From contig NZ_JAEACT010000002.1 of assembly GCF_021432385.1 (NCBI RefSeq), positions 1,755,501-1,819,500 on the forward strand: 64,000 nt of DNA, written 5' to 3'. Origin of the DNA: Clostridium hydrogenum. Lineage in GTDB: Bacteria > Bacillota > Clostridia > Clostridiales > Clostridiaceae. The notes beneath the pieces were generated by a model that was not told where the DNA came from, did no database searches, and saw nothing but the letters and a program-made list of their open reading frames with translations. Positions 1-10,652 of this stretch are shown piece after piece. Position numbers and translations under genes: made by a program. Each line of letters begins with the position of its first letter. Position 1 is the stretch's first letter.

Positions 1-2
1 TA

Positions 3-1004
3 AATGAATTAATTAGCGCTACAAATAAGAAGAAATTTAATATGTATCCTCCTTATGAAGGTATAAAAGAACTAAAAACTGCAATTATAAAGTATTACAG
101 GGAAGTTTTTGGAGTAAAATTAGAATTAGATGAGGTTTTAGTTTTAATAGGTTCTAAGGAAGGCATAAATAATATTATTCCAGCAGTGTGCAATATTGGA
201 GATTATGTCGTTGTTCCAAATCCGTGTTATCAGGTATATGTTACTAGTCCTAAGCTTTGGGGAGCAATTCCTTATAAAGTTCCTATTTTAGGTAAAAATA
301 AATATTTGCCCATTTTATCCAATATTCCTGAAAATATAGTTAAAAAGAGTAAACTGTTTATAATTAATTATCCTAATAATCCTACTGGAGCAGAAGGCAA
401 CGAAGAATTTTACAAGGAAATAGTTAGCTTTTGCAATAAAAGGGATATAATACTAGTAAATGATTCGGCATATATTGAAATTGTAAATAGCGGGAAGAGA
501 CCAGTAAGTTTACTTCAATATGATAAAGAAAAGACATCTATAGAAATAGGAACATTTTCTAAGACATTTAATATGACAGGATTTAGAATAGGATATGCAG
601 TTGGAAATTCTAAAGTAATAAATGCTCTTCTTAAAATTAAAAGTAATGTTGATTCAGGGCAATTTATGCCCATACAATATGCAGCTGCAAAAGCATTAAG
701 CCTTGATAGAAATATTATAGAAAAAAATAAAAAAATTTATGACGAAAGAAGAAATTGTGCAAAAAATATATTAAAAAGCAAAAATATAAAATTCTATGAT
801 AGTGAAGCTGCATTTTATATATGGTGTAATGTACCTAAGAATTATACAACTACAGAATTTTGTGAAAAACTTATAAATGATTATGGCATTATAGTTACAC
901 CAGGCAACAGTTTTGGGGATGTATCTAATACCTATTTTAGAATATCATTAACAAGAGATATAAAGCTTATAGAAAAGTATTTGTGTAAAATTCAGCAGTT
1001 TTAG
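3..1004 (+). CDS. Aminotransferase class I/II, 5' end outside the window
   Basis: PLP-dependent fold-type I aminotransferase, closest in feel to the LL-diaminopimelate/aspartate aminotransferase group. The frame is open back to base 3, and the family normally has some 60 residues before the YPPYEGIKEL motif, so the gene starts before the window; the ATG at 42 lacks a ribosome site and is probably internal. Visible landmarks are GSKEGI, NYPNNPTG and SKTFNMTGFRIGY, whose lysine (codon 561-563) should form the Schiff base. FRISLT near the end carries the arginine that binds the substrate carboxylate. The exact amino-acid substrate cannot be told from sequence. No clear terminator follows. Confidence 0.9.
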   Translation, partial: NELISATNKKKFNMYPPYEGIKELKTAIIKYYREVFGVKLELDEVLVLIGSKEGINNIIPAVCNIGDYVVVPNPCYQVYVTSPKLWGAIPYKVPILGKNKYLPILSNIPENIVKKSKLFIINYPNNPTGAEGNEEFYKEIVSFCNKRDIILVNDSAYIEIVNSGKRPVSLLQYDKEKTSIEIGTFSKTFNMTGFRIGYAVGNSKVINALLKIKSNVDSGQFMPIQYAAAKALSLDRNIIEKNKKIYDERRNCAKNILKSKNIKFYDSEAAFYIWCNVPKNYTTTEFCEKLINDYGIIVTPGNSFGDVSNTYFRISLTRDIKLIEKYLCKIQQF

Positions 1005-1055
1005 AATATTTATATAAACTAATAGCAAAAAAATACTATAATCCTATAAAAAATG

Positions 1056-1064
1056 TGGTATAAT
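1056..1064 (+). promoter_or_regulatory. Extended -10 promoter candidate for the yicC operon
   Basis: TGGTATAAT is an extended -10 (TG-n-TATAAT). No good -35 lies 17 bases upstream. It would start a transcript with a leader of about 150 nt before yicC, including the inverted-repeat structure at 1097-1197. Confidence 0.5.
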
Positions 1065-1096
1065 GGTTTTTGATATAAGCAAACTGGTTTATATGG

Positions 1097-1197
1097 GGTG
1101 AAATCAGTAAAATTAATATGTAGGTTCAAATGTTTTATCTTTAATTAATTAGAAATTGAAAATTTGAATACATATTAAGGTTTATTGTGATTTTACC
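1097..1197 (+). promoter_or_regulatory. Structured leader upstream of yicC
   Basis: Two nested inverted repeats are visible. The outer is GGTGAAATCA (1097-1106) with TGATTTTACC (1188-1197), 10 pairs including one G-U. The inner is ATATGTAGGTTCAAAT (1116-1131) with ATTTGAATACATAT (1162-1175), paired except for a small internal loop. The closing stem ends 33 bases before the yicC start. It matches no riboswitch motif I recognise. It could be a cis-regulatory RNA or a small mobile palindrome. Confidence 0.45.
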
Positions 1198-1230
1198 TAG
1201 GTCTTTTTATTTACGGAAGGATGATTGGCA

Positions 1231-2112
1231 ATGCTAAAAAGTATGACGGGATTTGGAAGAGCTGTCTATGATACTGGTAAAAGAAATTTTACTATAGAAA
1301 TAAAAAGTGTAAATCATAGATATCTTGATCTCAATGTGAAATTACCAAGGAGTCTAAGTTCTTTAGAAGATAAAATAAGAAAAGAAGTTCAGAAAAAATT
1401 ATCTAGAGGTAAAGTAGATATTTTTTTAACACAAAATATTTATAATGATGATGAATGCGAGGTAAGATTAAATAAAGCTCTTGCAGATAGTTACTATAAA
1501 TGTTTAAATGAAGTAAAAAGTTGCTACGAAGTTAAAGATGACATATCTGTTTCTTTAATTTGTAAATTTCCAGATGTTATTTCTATAGAACAAAGAGAAG
1601 AAAATTACGATGAAATTTGGAGTGAAATTCAAAATACATTGAAAGAAGCAATTGATATGCTTGTTCTTATGAGAAAAAAAGAAGGAGCAAAACTAAAGGA
1701 AGACATTGAAAAAAAATGTGATATAATATATAAAAATATATGTTATATAGAAGAAAAATCTCCTTGTGTTGTAGAAGAATATAAATTAAAATTAAGTGAA
1801 AGAATTAAAGAATTATTAGGTGAAAATAATAATGTAGATGAATCTCGCATAGCAATGGAGGTTGCTATATTTGCAGATAAGTCTTGTATTGATGAAGAAA
1901 TAGTAAGACTTAAAAGTCACATAGTACAGCTTAAGGAAACACTTGCAAAAGATGAACCTGTAGGCAGGAAGTTAGATTTTATTGTTCAGGAGATGAATAG
2001 GGAGGCTAATACTATAGCTTCAAAATCAAATGATATTAATATAGTACAATTTGTACTTGATATAAAAAATGATATTGAAAAAATAAGAGAGCAAATACAG
2101 AACATTGAGTAG
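1231..2112 (+). CDS. yicC: YicC family endoribonuclease-like protein
   Basis: YicC/YloC family, 293 residues, the usual length. The N-terminus [11 protein letters not shown] and the repeated basic and acidic helices fit the YicC N-terminal domain (about 1-155), followed by the DUF1732 C-terminal domain ending in [16 protein letters not shown] and a long helix. E. coli YicC is reported as an RNase acting on small RNAs; the role in clostridia is inferred. ATG 1231 is chosen because GGAAGG sits 10 bases upstream; TTG 1225 would be too close. It heads the yicC-remA-gmk-rpoZ-coaBC run, as in Bacillus. Confidence 0.93.
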   Translation: MLKSMTGFGRAVYDTGKRNFTIEIKSVNHRYLDLNVKLPRSLSSLEDKIRKEVQKKLSRGKVDIFLTQNIYNDDECEVRLNKALADSYYKCLNEVKSCYEVKDDISVSLICKFPDVISIEQREENYDEIWSEIQNTLKEAIDMLVLMRKKEGAKLKEDIEKKCDIIYKNICYIEEKSPCVVEEYKLKLSERIKELLGENNNVDESRIAMEVAIFADKSCIDEEIVRLKSHIVQLKETLAKDEPVGRKLDFIVQEMNREANTIASKSNDINIVQFVLDIKNDIEKIREQIQNIE

Positions 2113-2128
2113 TATTAGGAGGAATAAA

Positions 2129-2404
2129 ATGGGAATAAAATTGATAAATATAGGCTTTGGAAATATAGTGTCGGCTAATAGATTGGTTGCAATTGTAAGC
2201 CCTGAATCTGCACCAATAAAGAGAATAATTCAAGAAGCAAGAGATAGAGGAATGCTAATTGATGCTACATATGGTAGAAGAACTAGAGCAGTTATTATAA
2301 CAGATAGTGACCATATAATATTATCTGCTGTACAGCCTGAAACTGTTGCTCATAGATTATCTTCAAAAGATGATGATGTTGCAATTGACGAGGTTGATGA
2401 ATAA
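2129..2404 (+). CDS. remA: RemA/DUF370 family DNA-binding regulator
   Basis: 91 residues, the size of the RemA family (DUF370). It starts with [19 protein letters not shown] and carries the conserved SAPIKR segment and the [11 protein letters not shown] segment. In B. subtilis RemA is a DNA-binding oligomer that activates biofilm matrix and osmoprotection genes; its targets here are unknown. AGGAGG lies just before ATG 2129. The stop overlaps the gmk start (TAATG), so the two are probably coupled. Confidence 0.92.
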   Translation: MGIKLINIGFGNIVSANRLVAIVSPESAPIKRIIQEARDRGMLIDATYGRRTRAVIITDSDHIILSAVQPETVAHRLSSKDDDVAIDEVDE

Positions 2405-3030
2405 TGAATAAAGGCTTATTAATTGTAATATCAGGACCTTCCGGTGCTGGCAAAGGTACTATTTGCAAGGCCTTACTTAAAAAACAAGCTTTTTGGTTAT
2501 CAGTTTCTGCAACTACAAGAAAGCCGCGTAATGGCGAAGTTGATGGAAAAAGTTATTTTTTTCTTGAAGTAGATGAGTTTAAAAATAGAATAAGCAAAGA
2601 TGGCTTTTTGGAGTATGCAGAGGTTTATGGAAATTATTATGGAACCCCAAAGGCAAGTGTTCAAGAAAGAATTAACCGCGGTGAAGATGTAATTCTTGAA
2701 ATTGATATTCAAGGTGCACTTAAGGTGAAAGAAAATTATCCTGAAGGAGTATTTATATTTATTTTACCACCTTCAATGGAAGAACTTAAAAAGAGAATAA
2801 TAGGACGTGGAAGTGAAACCAAAGAATCTCTTTTGAGAAGATTCACTTCAGCCTATAAAGAAATAAATTATGTTTCTAAATATAATTATGCTGTTATAAA
2901 TGATGAAGTAGATAAAGCAACAAAAAAAATAGAAAATATCATCGTTGCAGAAAGATGCAGAGTTGATAGAATAAAAGATAATATAATTGATTCTAAGGAG
3001 GGTACTGTTTATGAACAATTCTATGATTAA
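2404..3030 (+). CDS. gmk: Guanylate kinase
   Basis: Phosphorylates GMP to GDP with ATP in the cytosol. 208 residues, normal length. The P-loop GPSGAGKGT is at 11-19, followed by the GMP-binding TTRKPRNGEVDGKSYFF stretch and the lid region GRGSETKESLLRR. ATG overlaps the stop of remA. The last 20 bases overlap the rpoZ start, and the rpoZ ribosome site AAGGAGG lies inside gmk. Confidence 0.97.
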   Translation: MNKGLLIVISGPSGAGKGTICKALLKKQAFWLSVSATTRKPRNGEVDGKSYFFLEVDEFKNRISKDGFLEYAEVYGNYYGTPKASVQERINRGEDVILEIDIQGALKVKENYPEGVFIFILPPSMEELKKRIIGRGSETKESLLRRFTSAYKEINYVSKYNYAVINDEVDKATKKIENIIVAERCRVDRIKDNIIDSKEGTVYEQFYD

Positions 3031-3229
3031 TCCATCAATTGTTGATTTAAAAGAAAAAGTAGGTGATAAGTATTCACTAGTAGTTATAACATCTAAAAGA
3101 GCAAGACAAATAATAGAAGGTGAAAAAAGTTTAGTTGAAATTGATAGTAACAAGCCTTTAACTATAGCAATTAATGAAGTCTATCAAGATAAAATTAAAT
3201 TTAAAGTGGTTCATGAAGGTATAAAATAA
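3011..3229 (+). CDS. rpoZ: RNA polymerase omega subunit
   Basis: Small assembly subunit of RNA polymerase, 72 residues. It contains the family pattern SMINPSIVDL followed by KYSLVVITSKRARQI, the helix that clamps the beta-prime subunit. ATG 3011 is chosen because AAGGAGG sits at the right distance within the end of gmk. Its stop TAA shares bases with the coaBC ATG, so gmk, rpoZ and coaBC form an overlapping string. Confidence 0.93.
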   Translation: MNNSMINPSIVDLKEKVGDKYSLVVITSKRARQIIEGEKSLVEIDSNKPLTIAINEVYQDKIKFKVVHEGIK

Positions 3230-4416
3230 TGAATCCAAAGAATGTAGTGTTAGGTGTAAGTGGTGGTATAGCAGTATACAAGGCATTAGATGTTGTAAGC
3301 CGACTAAAAAAGAAGGGCTTTAATGTAGATGTTATAATGACAAAATCTGCTGAAGAATTTGTAACGCCTCTTAGTTTTCAAAGTTTAAGTGGTAATCAAG
3401 TGATAACCAATATGTTTGATGAACCTAAGGCTTTTGAAATTCAGCATATATCACTTGCTAAAAAGGCAGACCTTATGCTCATAGTGCCAGCAACTGCAAA
3501 TATAATTGGTAAGGTTGCTTCTGGTATAGCAGATGACATGTTATCAACAACTATAATGGCTGCTTTTGGAAGATGCCCTGTTGTTTTTGCTCCTGCTATG
3601 AACACAAACATGTATAAAAATCCTATCCTGCAAGATAATATCAAAAAGCTTATTAAGTATGGATATAAATTTATAGAACCTTCAAGTGGAAGGCTTGCTT
3701 GTGGAGATACAGGAGAAGGAAAGCTTCAAGATACAGAGCTTATAGCTGAAATGGTAGAAAGTATGTTGTATGATAAAAAAGATTTAGCTGGTAAGAAGGT
3801 GCTTGTAACAGCAGGACCAACTATTGCGCCTATAGATCCGGTTAGATTTATTACTAATAGATCTACAGGTAAAATGGGATATGCAATTGCAAAAGAAGCT
3901 AGAGATAGAGGTGCTGAAGTTACATTAATTAGTGGACCATCAAATATTAAAGCGCCTTTTGGTGTTGATTTTATAAAAGTATCGACTAATGAAGAGATGT
4001 TAAAGCAAGTTTTAGATAGGTATGATACAAGTGATATAGTTATTAAATCAGCAGCTGTTGCAGATTATAAACCTAAAACATATAGTGATTTAAAAATTAA
4101 AAAGTCTGAGGAAAATCTTAATATAGAATTTGTTAAAGATAATGATATATTAAAAAAACTTGGAGAAATTAAAAAATCACAAATCCTTGTTGGTTTTGCA
4201 GCTGAAAGCAATGATCTTATAGAAAATGCTAAAGGAAAGCTTGCGAGAAAAAATTTAGATTACATAGTTGCAAATGATATCACATCCTCAGATACAGGTT
4301 TTGCAAGTGATGAAAATAAAGTATTTATTCTTAGCAAAGACAATTCTATTTTAGAACTCAATAAAATGAGTAAAACAGATGTAGCAAGAGAATTGTTTGA
4401 TTTAATAAATAGATAA
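3229..4416 (+). CDS. coaBC: Bifunctional phosphopantothenoylcysteine decarboxylase / phosphopantothenate-cysteine ligase
   Basis: Catalyses two successive steps of coenzyme A synthesis. The N-terminal half (about 1-175) is the flavoprotein decarboxylase CoaC: GVSGGIAVYK, the catalytic His in QHISL, APAMNTNMY, and the active Cys in GRLACGDTGEG. The C-terminal half (about 185-395) is the ligase CoaB: VTAGPT, FITNRSTGKMG, VANDI. The length of 395 is typical. It ends the first operon, with a terminator hairpin directly after. coaD, a later CoA gene, is at 21361. Confidence 0.97.
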   Translation: MNPKNVVLGVSGGIAVYKALDVVSRLKKKGFNVDVIMTKSAEEFVTPLSFQSLSGNQVITNMFDEPKAFEIQHISLAKKADLMLIVPATANIIGKVASGIADDMLSTTIMAAFGRCPVVFAPAMNTNMYKNPILQDNIKKLIKYGYKFIEPSSGRLACGDTGEGKLQDTELIAEMVESMLYDKKDLAGKKVLVTAGPTIAPIDPVRFITNRSTGKMGYAIAKEARDRGAEVTLISGPSNIKAPFGVDFIKVSTNEEMLKQVLDRYDTSDIVIKSAAVADYKPKTYSDLKIKKSEENLNIEFVKDNDILKKLGEIKKSQILVGFAAESNDLIENAKGKLARKNLDYIVANDITSSDTGFASDENKVFILSKDNSILELNKMSKTDVARELFDLINR

Positions 4417-4440
4417 AAAGCGCTAATTGCGCTTTTTGTT
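4415..4440 (+). terminator. Rho-independent terminator after coaBC
   Basis: AAAAAGCGC / GCGCTTTTT is a nine-pair stem with loop TAATT, followed by T-rich sequence. It overlaps the coaBC stop. Confidence 0.9.
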
Positions 4441-4563
4441 CTTTATTAGGTGAAACGCTTTTAAGCTTAAATTATGTATGCTGCCAAATACTAATTGTAA
4501 AGCAAATTGAGGTACATAAATAGTTTGTAGCGCAATATATTGATAAAATTAAAGGGTGATTTG

Positions 4564-6765
4564 GTGAATAATTTTGCAGGAGTAATAATAAATAGTGAGG
4601 CAAGTTCTTTAGATAAGATATTTACATACAAAGTTCCAGCTAGCTTAAAAGAATCTATACAAATAGGGCAAATGGTGAAAATTCCATTTGGAATGGGAAA
4701 CAAAAAAATAGATGGTTTTGTATTTGAATTATATGAAGAAATAGATAAAAATATAAGAGCAAAAGAAATAATAAGTATAAGTTCTAATATAATTATAATT
4801 ACTAAAGAAAATATAGAACTCATAAAAGAAATGAGAAAAAGATATTTATGCAGTTATATAGAGTGCATAAAGCTTATGATACCAACAGGAATAACTAAAG
4901 GCATAGGACATAAGACTAGTGATGTAGTTTGTTTAAATAAAGAACTTACTTTAAAGTTAAATAAAGAACCTTATTTAACCATTTATAATATTGTAAGTGA
5001 AAATGATGGCATATTTAATAAAAGTGAGCTTAGTAAAAAATTCAATGTATCTATATCGTCAATTAATACAATGATAAAACATGAGGCTTTAAAGGTATGC
5101 GAAAAAATAGTTTATAGATATGATAATAGAACATTTGACAGATATGATGCAAAAAAATTAAATGAATATCAGCAAGCAGCAGTTAATATCATAATGAATT
5201 CTAATGAAAATAAATTTCTTATACATGGCGTCACTGGTTGTGGAAAAACAGAAATATATATGAATTTAGTTGAAAAGGTTATGAAACTAGGTAAGCAGTC
5301 AATTGTATTGGTACCAGAAATTTCTCTTACTCCACAAATGGTTGAAAGGTTTAAAGGGAGATTTGGAAGAGATGTTTCAGTATTTCACAGCAAACTTTCC
5401 GATGGCGAAAGATATGATGAATGGCTTAGAGTTAAAAATGATGATGTAAAGGTTGCAGTTGGTGCAAGATCTGCAATTTTTTTACCTTTTCATAATTTAG
5501 GACTCATAGTAATTGATGAAGAGCATGAAGGAAGTTATAAATCTGAAAGTGATCCTAAATATAATGCCATTGAAGTGGCCGAAATGAAAAGTAAAATAGA
5601 AAATTGTAAGATTATACTTGGATCCGCCACCCCATCTATTGATACATACTATAAAGCGAAAAATGGTGAATATGTTTTAATAAGTATAGATAAGCGAGCT
5701 GATGGAGCATCAATGCCAGATATTGAAGTAGTTGATATGCGTGAAGAATTAAACCAGAATAACAAATCTATATTTAGTAGAAGTTTGCATGCAGCAATTG
5801 AAGAAAAGCTATTAAAAAAAGAACAGGTTATATTGTTTTTAAATAGAAGAGGATTTTCAACTTTTGTGTCATGTAGAAAATGTGGATTTGTATTTAAGTG
5901 CAAAAGTTGCGACGTTCCTATGACATATCACAGTGAAAAAAAATATTTAATATGCCACTATTGTGGTAATACTGAAAGGGTACCTACTATTTGCCCTAAA
6001 TGTGGAAGCAAGTATGTTAAATATTTTGGGGTTGGGACAGAAAAAATTGAGAAGGAAATAAAGAGGCTATTTCCAAGTGCCAGTGTCATGAGAATGGATA
6101 AAGATACAACTAGAAAAAAGAATTCTTATGAGACTATGTATAATGCATTTAAAAATAAAGAAGCTGATATTTTAATAGGCACTCAAATGATTGCAAAAGG
6201 ACTCGATTTTAAAGACGTCACTTTGGTTGGAGTAGTGGCAGCAGACATAACTTTAAATATACCTGATTTTAGATCCTATGAAAGGACTTTCCAGCTTATA
6301 TCACAGGTTAGTGGAAGGGCTGGAAGGGGAAGCAAAAAAGGTACGGTTATTATACAGACGTATTCTCCAGAAAATTATGCAATTAGATATGCAGCTAGTA
6401 ATAATTATAAGGATTTTTTTTATGAAGAAATACATTTAAGAAAAAGTATGAATTATCCGCCCTTTTCAAAAATATTTATAATTAATTTAAGTTCTAAAAA
6501 TGAAAATTTATTAATAAAAAATATACAAATAGTTGGTGACTTTTTAAAAAATAATTTAAGTGGTTATGATAATATGTATATATTAGGTCCATGTGCGTCA
6601 CCTATTGCAAGAATTAATGAGTACTATAGATGGCAAATTCTTGTTAAAGGTGAAATATCGTATGATATGGCAAACTTTATAAAAAAATCTATTTATGAAA
6701 TATTAAAAAAAGTTTATAATGATATAAGGATATCTGTTGATATAAATCCTTTGAATTTATCATAA
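4564..6765 (+). CDS. priA: Primosomal replication helicase PriA
   Basis: Superfamily 2 DNA helicase that reloads the replisome at stalled forks. About 733 residues, normal for Firmicutes. Walker A GVTGCGKTE is near 222-230, the DEEH box near 318, and two four-Cys zinc clusters lie near 439-480 (CRKCGFVFKCKSCD and CHYCG...CPKCG). The GQMVKIPFG segment near the N-terminus belongs to the DNA-binding domain. GTG 4564 follows AAAGGGTGA closely; TTG 4561 and an upstream start at 4540 are alternatives. It begins the priA-def-fmt-rsmB-rlmN run. Confidence 0.96.
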   Translation: MNNFAGVIINSEASSLDKIFTYKVPASLKESIQIGQMVKIPFGMGNKKIDGFVFELYEEIDKNIRAKEIISISSNIIIITKENIELIKEMRKRYLCSYIECIKLMIPTGITKGIGHKTSDVVCLNKELTLKLNKEPYLTIYNIVSENDGIFNKSELSKKFNVSISSINTMIKHEALKVCEKIVYRYDNRTFDRYDAKKLNEYQQAAVNIIMNSNENKFLIHGVTGCGKTEIYMNLVEKVMKLGKQSIVLVPEISLTPQMVERFKGRFGRDVSVFHSKLSDGERYDEWLRVKNDDVKVAVGARSAIFLPFHNLGLIVIDEEHEGSYKSESDPKYNAIEVAEMKSKIENCKIILGSATPSIDTYYKAKNGEYVLISIDKRADGASMPDIEVVDMREELNQNNKSIFSRSLHAAIEEKLLKKEQVILFLNRRGFSTFVSCRKCGFVFKCKSCDVPMTYHSEKKYLICHYCGNTERVPTICPKCGSKYVKYFGVGTEKIEKEIKRLFPSASVMRMDKDTTRKKNSYETMYNAFKNKEADILIGTQMIAKGLDFKDVTLVGVVAADITLNIPDFRSYERTFQLISQVSGRAGRGSKKGTVIIQTYSPENYAIRYAASNNYKDFFYEEIHLRKSMNYPPFSKIFIINLSSKNENLLIKNIQIVGDFLKNNLSGYDNMYILGPCASPIARINEYYRWQILVKGEISYDMANFIKKSIYEILKKVYNDIRISVDINPLNLS

Positions 6766-6786
6766 ATTATATGTGGAGGTAATGTA

Positions 6787-7236
6787 ATGGCTATAAGAAA
6801 TATAAGAAAATATGGGGACGAATTGCTTAGAAAGAAAAGTAGAAAAGTTGAAAAAATAGATAAAAGAATTTTAACTCTTATTGAAGATATGAAAGAAACT
6901 ATGTATGATGCTAATGGTGTTGGTCTTGCAGCACCACAGGTAGGAATATTAAAAAGAGTAGTAGTAATAGATGTAGGAGAAGGTCCTGTGGCATTTATCA
7001 ATCCAGAAATTTTAGAAACAAAAGGAAATTATATAGATTCTGAAGGCTGCTTAAGTATACCAGGTAAAGAAGGAAAGGTAAAAAGACCACTATATGTTAA
7101 GGCGAAAGCTTTAAATGAAAAGGGAGAGGAAATTATAGTAGAAGGAACTGAGCTTATGGCAAGAGCTATGTGCCATGAATTCGACCATCTTGAAGGTGTT
7201 TTATTTGTAGATAAACTATTTGAAGGCGAGGAATAA
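6787..7236 (+). CDS. def: Peptide deformylase
   Basis: Metal-dependent enzyme that removes the formyl group from new proteins. 149 residues. All three family motifs are present: [15 protein letters not shown] (metal-binding Cys) and CHEFDHLEG, the HExxH site. GGAGG precedes ATG. It sits beside fmt, so the enzyme that adds the formyl group and the one that removes it are made together. Confidence 0.97.
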   Translation: MAIRNIRKYGDELLRKKSRKVEKIDKRILTLIEDMKETMYDANGVGLAAPQVGILKRVVVIDVGEGPVAFINPEILETKGNYIDSEGCLSIPGKEGKVKRPLYVKAKALNEKGEEIIVEGTELMARAMCHEFDHLEGVLFVDKLFEGEE

Positions 7237-7239
7237 TTA

Positions 7240-8169
7240 GTGAATATTGTTTTTATGGGTACACCAGATTTTGCAGTACCATCATTAAAAAAAATTATAG
7301 AAAAACACAGTGTGAAAGCAGTGTTTACTCAGCCAGATAGACCAAAGGGAAGAGGCAAGAAGCTTGCAATGTCACCGGTAAAGGAAGTTGCCATAGAACA
7401 TAATATTCCTGTATTTCAACCAGAAAAACTAAAAAACGAACTTGATACGATTAAGATGCTTCAAGAAATGAAACCTGATTTTATAATTGTAGTTGCTTTT
7501 GGACAAATACTTCCAGAAGATGTTTTGAAAGCGCCAAGGTATGCATGTATTAATTTACATGCTTCATTGCTTCCAAGGTATAGAGGTGCTGCACCAATTA
7601 ATTGGGCTATAATAAATGGAGAAAAGAAAGCAGGAGTAACAACTATGCTTATGGAAAAAGGGCTTGATACAGGTGATATGCTTCAAAAATTTCAAACAGA
7701 TGTAAGTGAAGATATGACATTTGAAGAGCTTCATGATATTTTAAAAGAAGAAGGAGCAGAACTTTTGCTTAAGACAATGGAAGACTATGCAGCTGGAAAG
7801 ATTACGCCTATAAAGCAAAATGATGCCGAATCTAATTATGCACCTTTGCTTAAAAAGGATACTGGTAAAATAAATTGGAATGATAGTGCAGATAAAATCC
7901 ATAATTTAGTTAGAGGACTTTATCCAGCACCATCAGCATATACAAATTACAATGATAGTGTGATGAAAATTCATAGCACTAAAATTGTGGATATGAGTAC
8001 AAATAAAGAACCAGGTCTTATTGAAGAAGTAAATAATGATGGCATTTTAGTTAGTACTGGAAAGGGTAAGCTGCTTATTACGGCAGTTCAATTTCCAGGT
8101 AAAAAATTAATGAGTGTTAAAGATTATATTAAAGGGAATAATATTGAAAAGGGAATATTCTTAAGATAA
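7240..8169 (+). CDS. fmt: Methionyl-tRNA formyltransferase
   Basis: Transfers formyl from 10-formyl-THF to initiator Met-tRNA. 309 residues. Motifs are [14 protein letters not shown] at the start, the active-site region [18 protein letters not shown], and GLDTGDML; the C-terminal tRNA-binding barrel follows from about 205. GTG start, three bases after the def stop. Confidence 0.97.
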   Translation: MNIVFMGTPDFAVPSLKKIIEKHSVKAVFTQPDRPKGRGKKLAMSPVKEVAIEHNIPVFQPEKLKNELDTIKMLQEMKPDFIIVVAFGQILPEDVLKAPRYACINLHASLLPRYRGAAPINWAIINGEKKAGVTTMLMEKGLDTGDMLQKFQTDVSEDMTFEELHDILKEEGAELLLKTMEDYAAGKITPIKQNDAESNYAPLLKKDTGKINWNDSADKIHNLVRGLYPAPSAYTNYNDSVMKIHSTKIVDMSTNKEPGLIEEVNNDGILVSTGKGKLLITAVQFPGKKLMSVKDYIKGNNIEKGIFLR

Positions 8170-8247
8170 AATAAAGCATGTTTAAAATATTATAAAGCTT
8201 TTTAATTTCTGATATACATATAGAGATTAAGGAAAAGGAATAAAAGT

Positions 8248-9576
8248 ATGGATAATGCAAGAAAAATTGTTGTTGAGGTTTTAAATGATGTCTTTTTTAA
8301 TAAGGCATATTCCAATATTGCTTTAAATAAGACTTTAAAAAATTCTGATTTAAATGGAAATGATAGAGCTCTCGCAACTGAAATTTTATATGGAACAATA
8401 AAATACAAATACACTATAGATATTATTTTAAAGCATTTTATAAAAATAGATTTTAAAAAAGTTGATAGATATATTTTAAATGTTTTAAGAATATCAGTAT
8501 ATCAAATAAAATATTTGGATAAGATTCCGGATTTTGCTGTGGTTAATGAAGCTGTTGAACTTGCAAAAAAATATGTATCACTGAAATCATCGAAATTTGT
8601 AAATGGTGTACTTAGAAATTATTTAAGAAATAAGGAAGATAATTTTTGCACGGCAAAGGATAAAGTTTTAAAGTTAAGTTTTAAACACTCATTTGAACCT
8701 TGGATGGTAAGGTTTTTTATGAAACAGTATGGAAATGAAGAAATAGAAAACATATTAGGAGGACTTAACAATGTGCCTAGTGTAACAGTGAGGGTTAACT
8801 CTTTAAAAGCTTCTTATGATGAGGTATGGAATAAACTTGAAGAACTTTCTTATGAAATTGAAGAAGGAAGTGTATGTCCTGAAGCAATAAAGATAAAAAG
8901 AGGCAGCAGTATAGAAAATAATCCTCTTTTTTCGGAAGGATATTTTACAGTTCAAGATGAAAGTGCAATGATTGTGGCTGCATGCCTTGATATTGAAGAA
9001 GGTATGACAGTAATGGATTTATGCAGTGCACCAGGTGGAAAAGCAACTCATGCTGGAGAACTTCTAAATAATACAGGAAGAGTTTTAGCATTTGATATAT
9101 ATGAAAATAAATTAAATTTAATAAGGCAAAATGCAAAAAGACTTGGAATTAACGATATTACATGTAGCGTAATGGATGCTAGTAAATATAATGAAAAATA
9201 CAGTAATGTTGCTGACAGGATTATTGTTGACGTTCCTTGTTCAGGACTTGGAATTATAAAAAAGAAACCAGAGATAAAATGGACTAAAAATATTAATGAT
9301 TTGCAAAGTCTTGCCTTAGTGCAACAAAATATATTAAAAAACGCAGCAAAATATTTAAAAAAAGACGGAATTCTTCTTTATTCAACATGTACATTAAATA
9401 AAGAAGAAAATGAAATTATAGTACGGGAATTTGTTAAGGGAAATCCAAACTTTAAGGTGGAAAATTTATACTTTGGCAAAGTCGATAATTTTCATTACAG
9501 TGAATATGGTTTAACAATATTTCCAAACGAACATATGGATGGATTTTTTCTGTGTAAACTTAAGAAACAGTGGTAG
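8248..9576 (+). CDS. rsmB: 16S rRNA m5C967 methyltransferase
   Basis: 442 residues. An N-terminal NusB-like RNA-binding domain (about 1-140) is followed by a SAM-dependent methyltransferase domain. The SAM loop is [12 protein letters not shown] and the catalytic cysteines lie in DVPCSGLG and [12 protein letters not shown]. About 80 bases separate it from fmt; many clostridia carry a zinc peptidase gene there, which is absent here. Confidence 0.95.
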   Translation: MDNARKIVVEVLNDVFFNKAYSNIALNKTLKNSDLNGNDRALATEILYGTIKYKYTIDIILKHFIKIDFKKVDRYILNVLRISVYQIKYLDKIPDFAVVNEAVELAKKYVSLKSSKFVNGVLRNYLRNKEDNFCTAKDKVLKLSFKHSFEPWMVRFFMKQYGNEEIENILGGLNNVPSVTVRVNSLKASYDEVWNKLEELSYEIEEGSVCPEAIKIKRGSSIENNPLFSEGYFTVQDESAMIVAACLDIEEGMTVMDLCSAPGGKATHAGELLNNTGRVLAFDIYENKLNLIRQNAKRLGINDITCSVMDASKYNEKYSNVADRIIVDVPCSGLGIIKKKPEIKWTKNINDLQSLALVQQNILKNAAKYLKKDGILLYSTCTLNKEENEIIVREFVKGNPNFKVENLYFGKVDNFHYSEYGLTIFPNEHMDGFFLCKLKKQW

Positions 9577-9587
9577 GTGAAGATGGA

Positions 9588-10652
9588 TTGGAAAATATCT
9601 TGGATTATACTCAAGATGAATTAAAACAATGGATGGAATTAAATGGCGAAAAATCATTTAGGGCAAAACAAATAAATGATTGGATATATAAAGGTATTTT
9701 TAATTTTGACGATATGAAAAATATACCAAATGAAACCAAAGCTAAATTAAATAATAGTTTTTATATCGGAGTGCCAGAAGTTACTCATAGATTGGATTCT
9801 AAGAATAACGATACATCAAAATTTTTGCTAAAGTTTAAAGATGGTAATATAATAGAATGTGTTGTTATGAAGTATGACTATGGAAATTCTATTTGTATAT
9901 CTACCCAAGTGGGATGTAGAATGGGGTGCAGCTTTTGCGCTTCAACAATTGGAGGTCTTATACGAAGCCTTTCATCTGGTGAGATGCTTGGAGAAATTCT
10001 AAGAGCTCAAAAGGAGATTGGGGAAAGAATATCAAATATAGTTTTAATGGGAAGTGGAGAACCACTTGATAATTATGATAATGTAGTGAAATTTTTAAAA
10101 ACAGTAAATTTTGATAATGGATTAAATATAGGACAAAGGCATATAACTTTATCTACATGTGGAATTGTGCCTAAAATATATGATTTAATGAAAGAAAATC
10201 TTCAAATTACTTTGGCAATTTCACTTCATGCACCAAATGACTATCTTAGAAAAAAAATTATGCCTATAGCAAATAAATATACAATTGATGAAATAATTAA
10301 TGCATGTAAGGATTATATTAAAACTACTAAAAGAAGAGTGACTTTTGAGTATTCACTTGTAAAAGATGTTAATGATAGCACGGAAAATGCTGAAGAGTTA
10401 GCATCTATTTTAAAAGGAATGTTGTGTCATGTAAATATAATTCCAGTTAATGCAGTTAAAGAAAATGATTATGAAAAACCTTCAAATCATAGGATTAAAA
10501 ATTTCTCTGATGTACTTACTAAATTTAATATAGAAAATACAATTAGAAAAGAAATGGGCACAGATATTAATGCAGCATGTGGCCAACTTAGAAGAAATTA
10601 TTTAAATCAAAGTAATGAGATGAGGTGTAAAGATGGTGGCGATGTTATCTGA
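9588..10652 (+). CDS. rlmN: Dual-specificity 23S rRNA/tRNA adenine-C2 methyltransferase RlmN
   Basis: Radical SAM enzyme that methylates A2503 of 23S rRNA and A37 of some tRNAs. The 4Fe-4S motif is [10 protein letters not shown] and a conserved cysteine lies near the end in [12 protein letters not shown] 9588 is preferred because AGGTGA sits 7 bases before it; GTG 9570 would overlap rsmB. About 354 residues, normal length. Its 3' end overlaps stp by 20 bases. Confidence 0.95.
   Translation: MENILDYTQDELKQWMELNGEKSFRAKQINDWIYKGIFNFDDMKNIPNETKAKLNNSFYIGVPEVTHRLDSKNNDTSKFLLKFKDGNIIECVVMKYDYGNSICISTQVGCRMGCSFCASTIGGLIRSLSSGEMLGEILRAQKEIGERISNIVLMGSGEPLDNYDNVVKFLKTVNFDNGLNIGQRHITLSTCGIVPKIYDLMKENLQITLAISLHAPNDYLRKKIMPIANKYTIDEIINACKDYIKTTKRRVTFEYSLVKDVNDSTENAEELASILKGMLCHVNIIPVNAVKENDYEKPSNHRIKNFSDVLTKFNIENTIRKEMGTDINAACGQLRRNYLNQSNEMRCKDGGDVI

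Noticed and set aside
4540..4563. Earlier start for priA
   Set aside because: The codons would overlap the ribosome site AAAGGGTGA, which fits GTG 4564 better.
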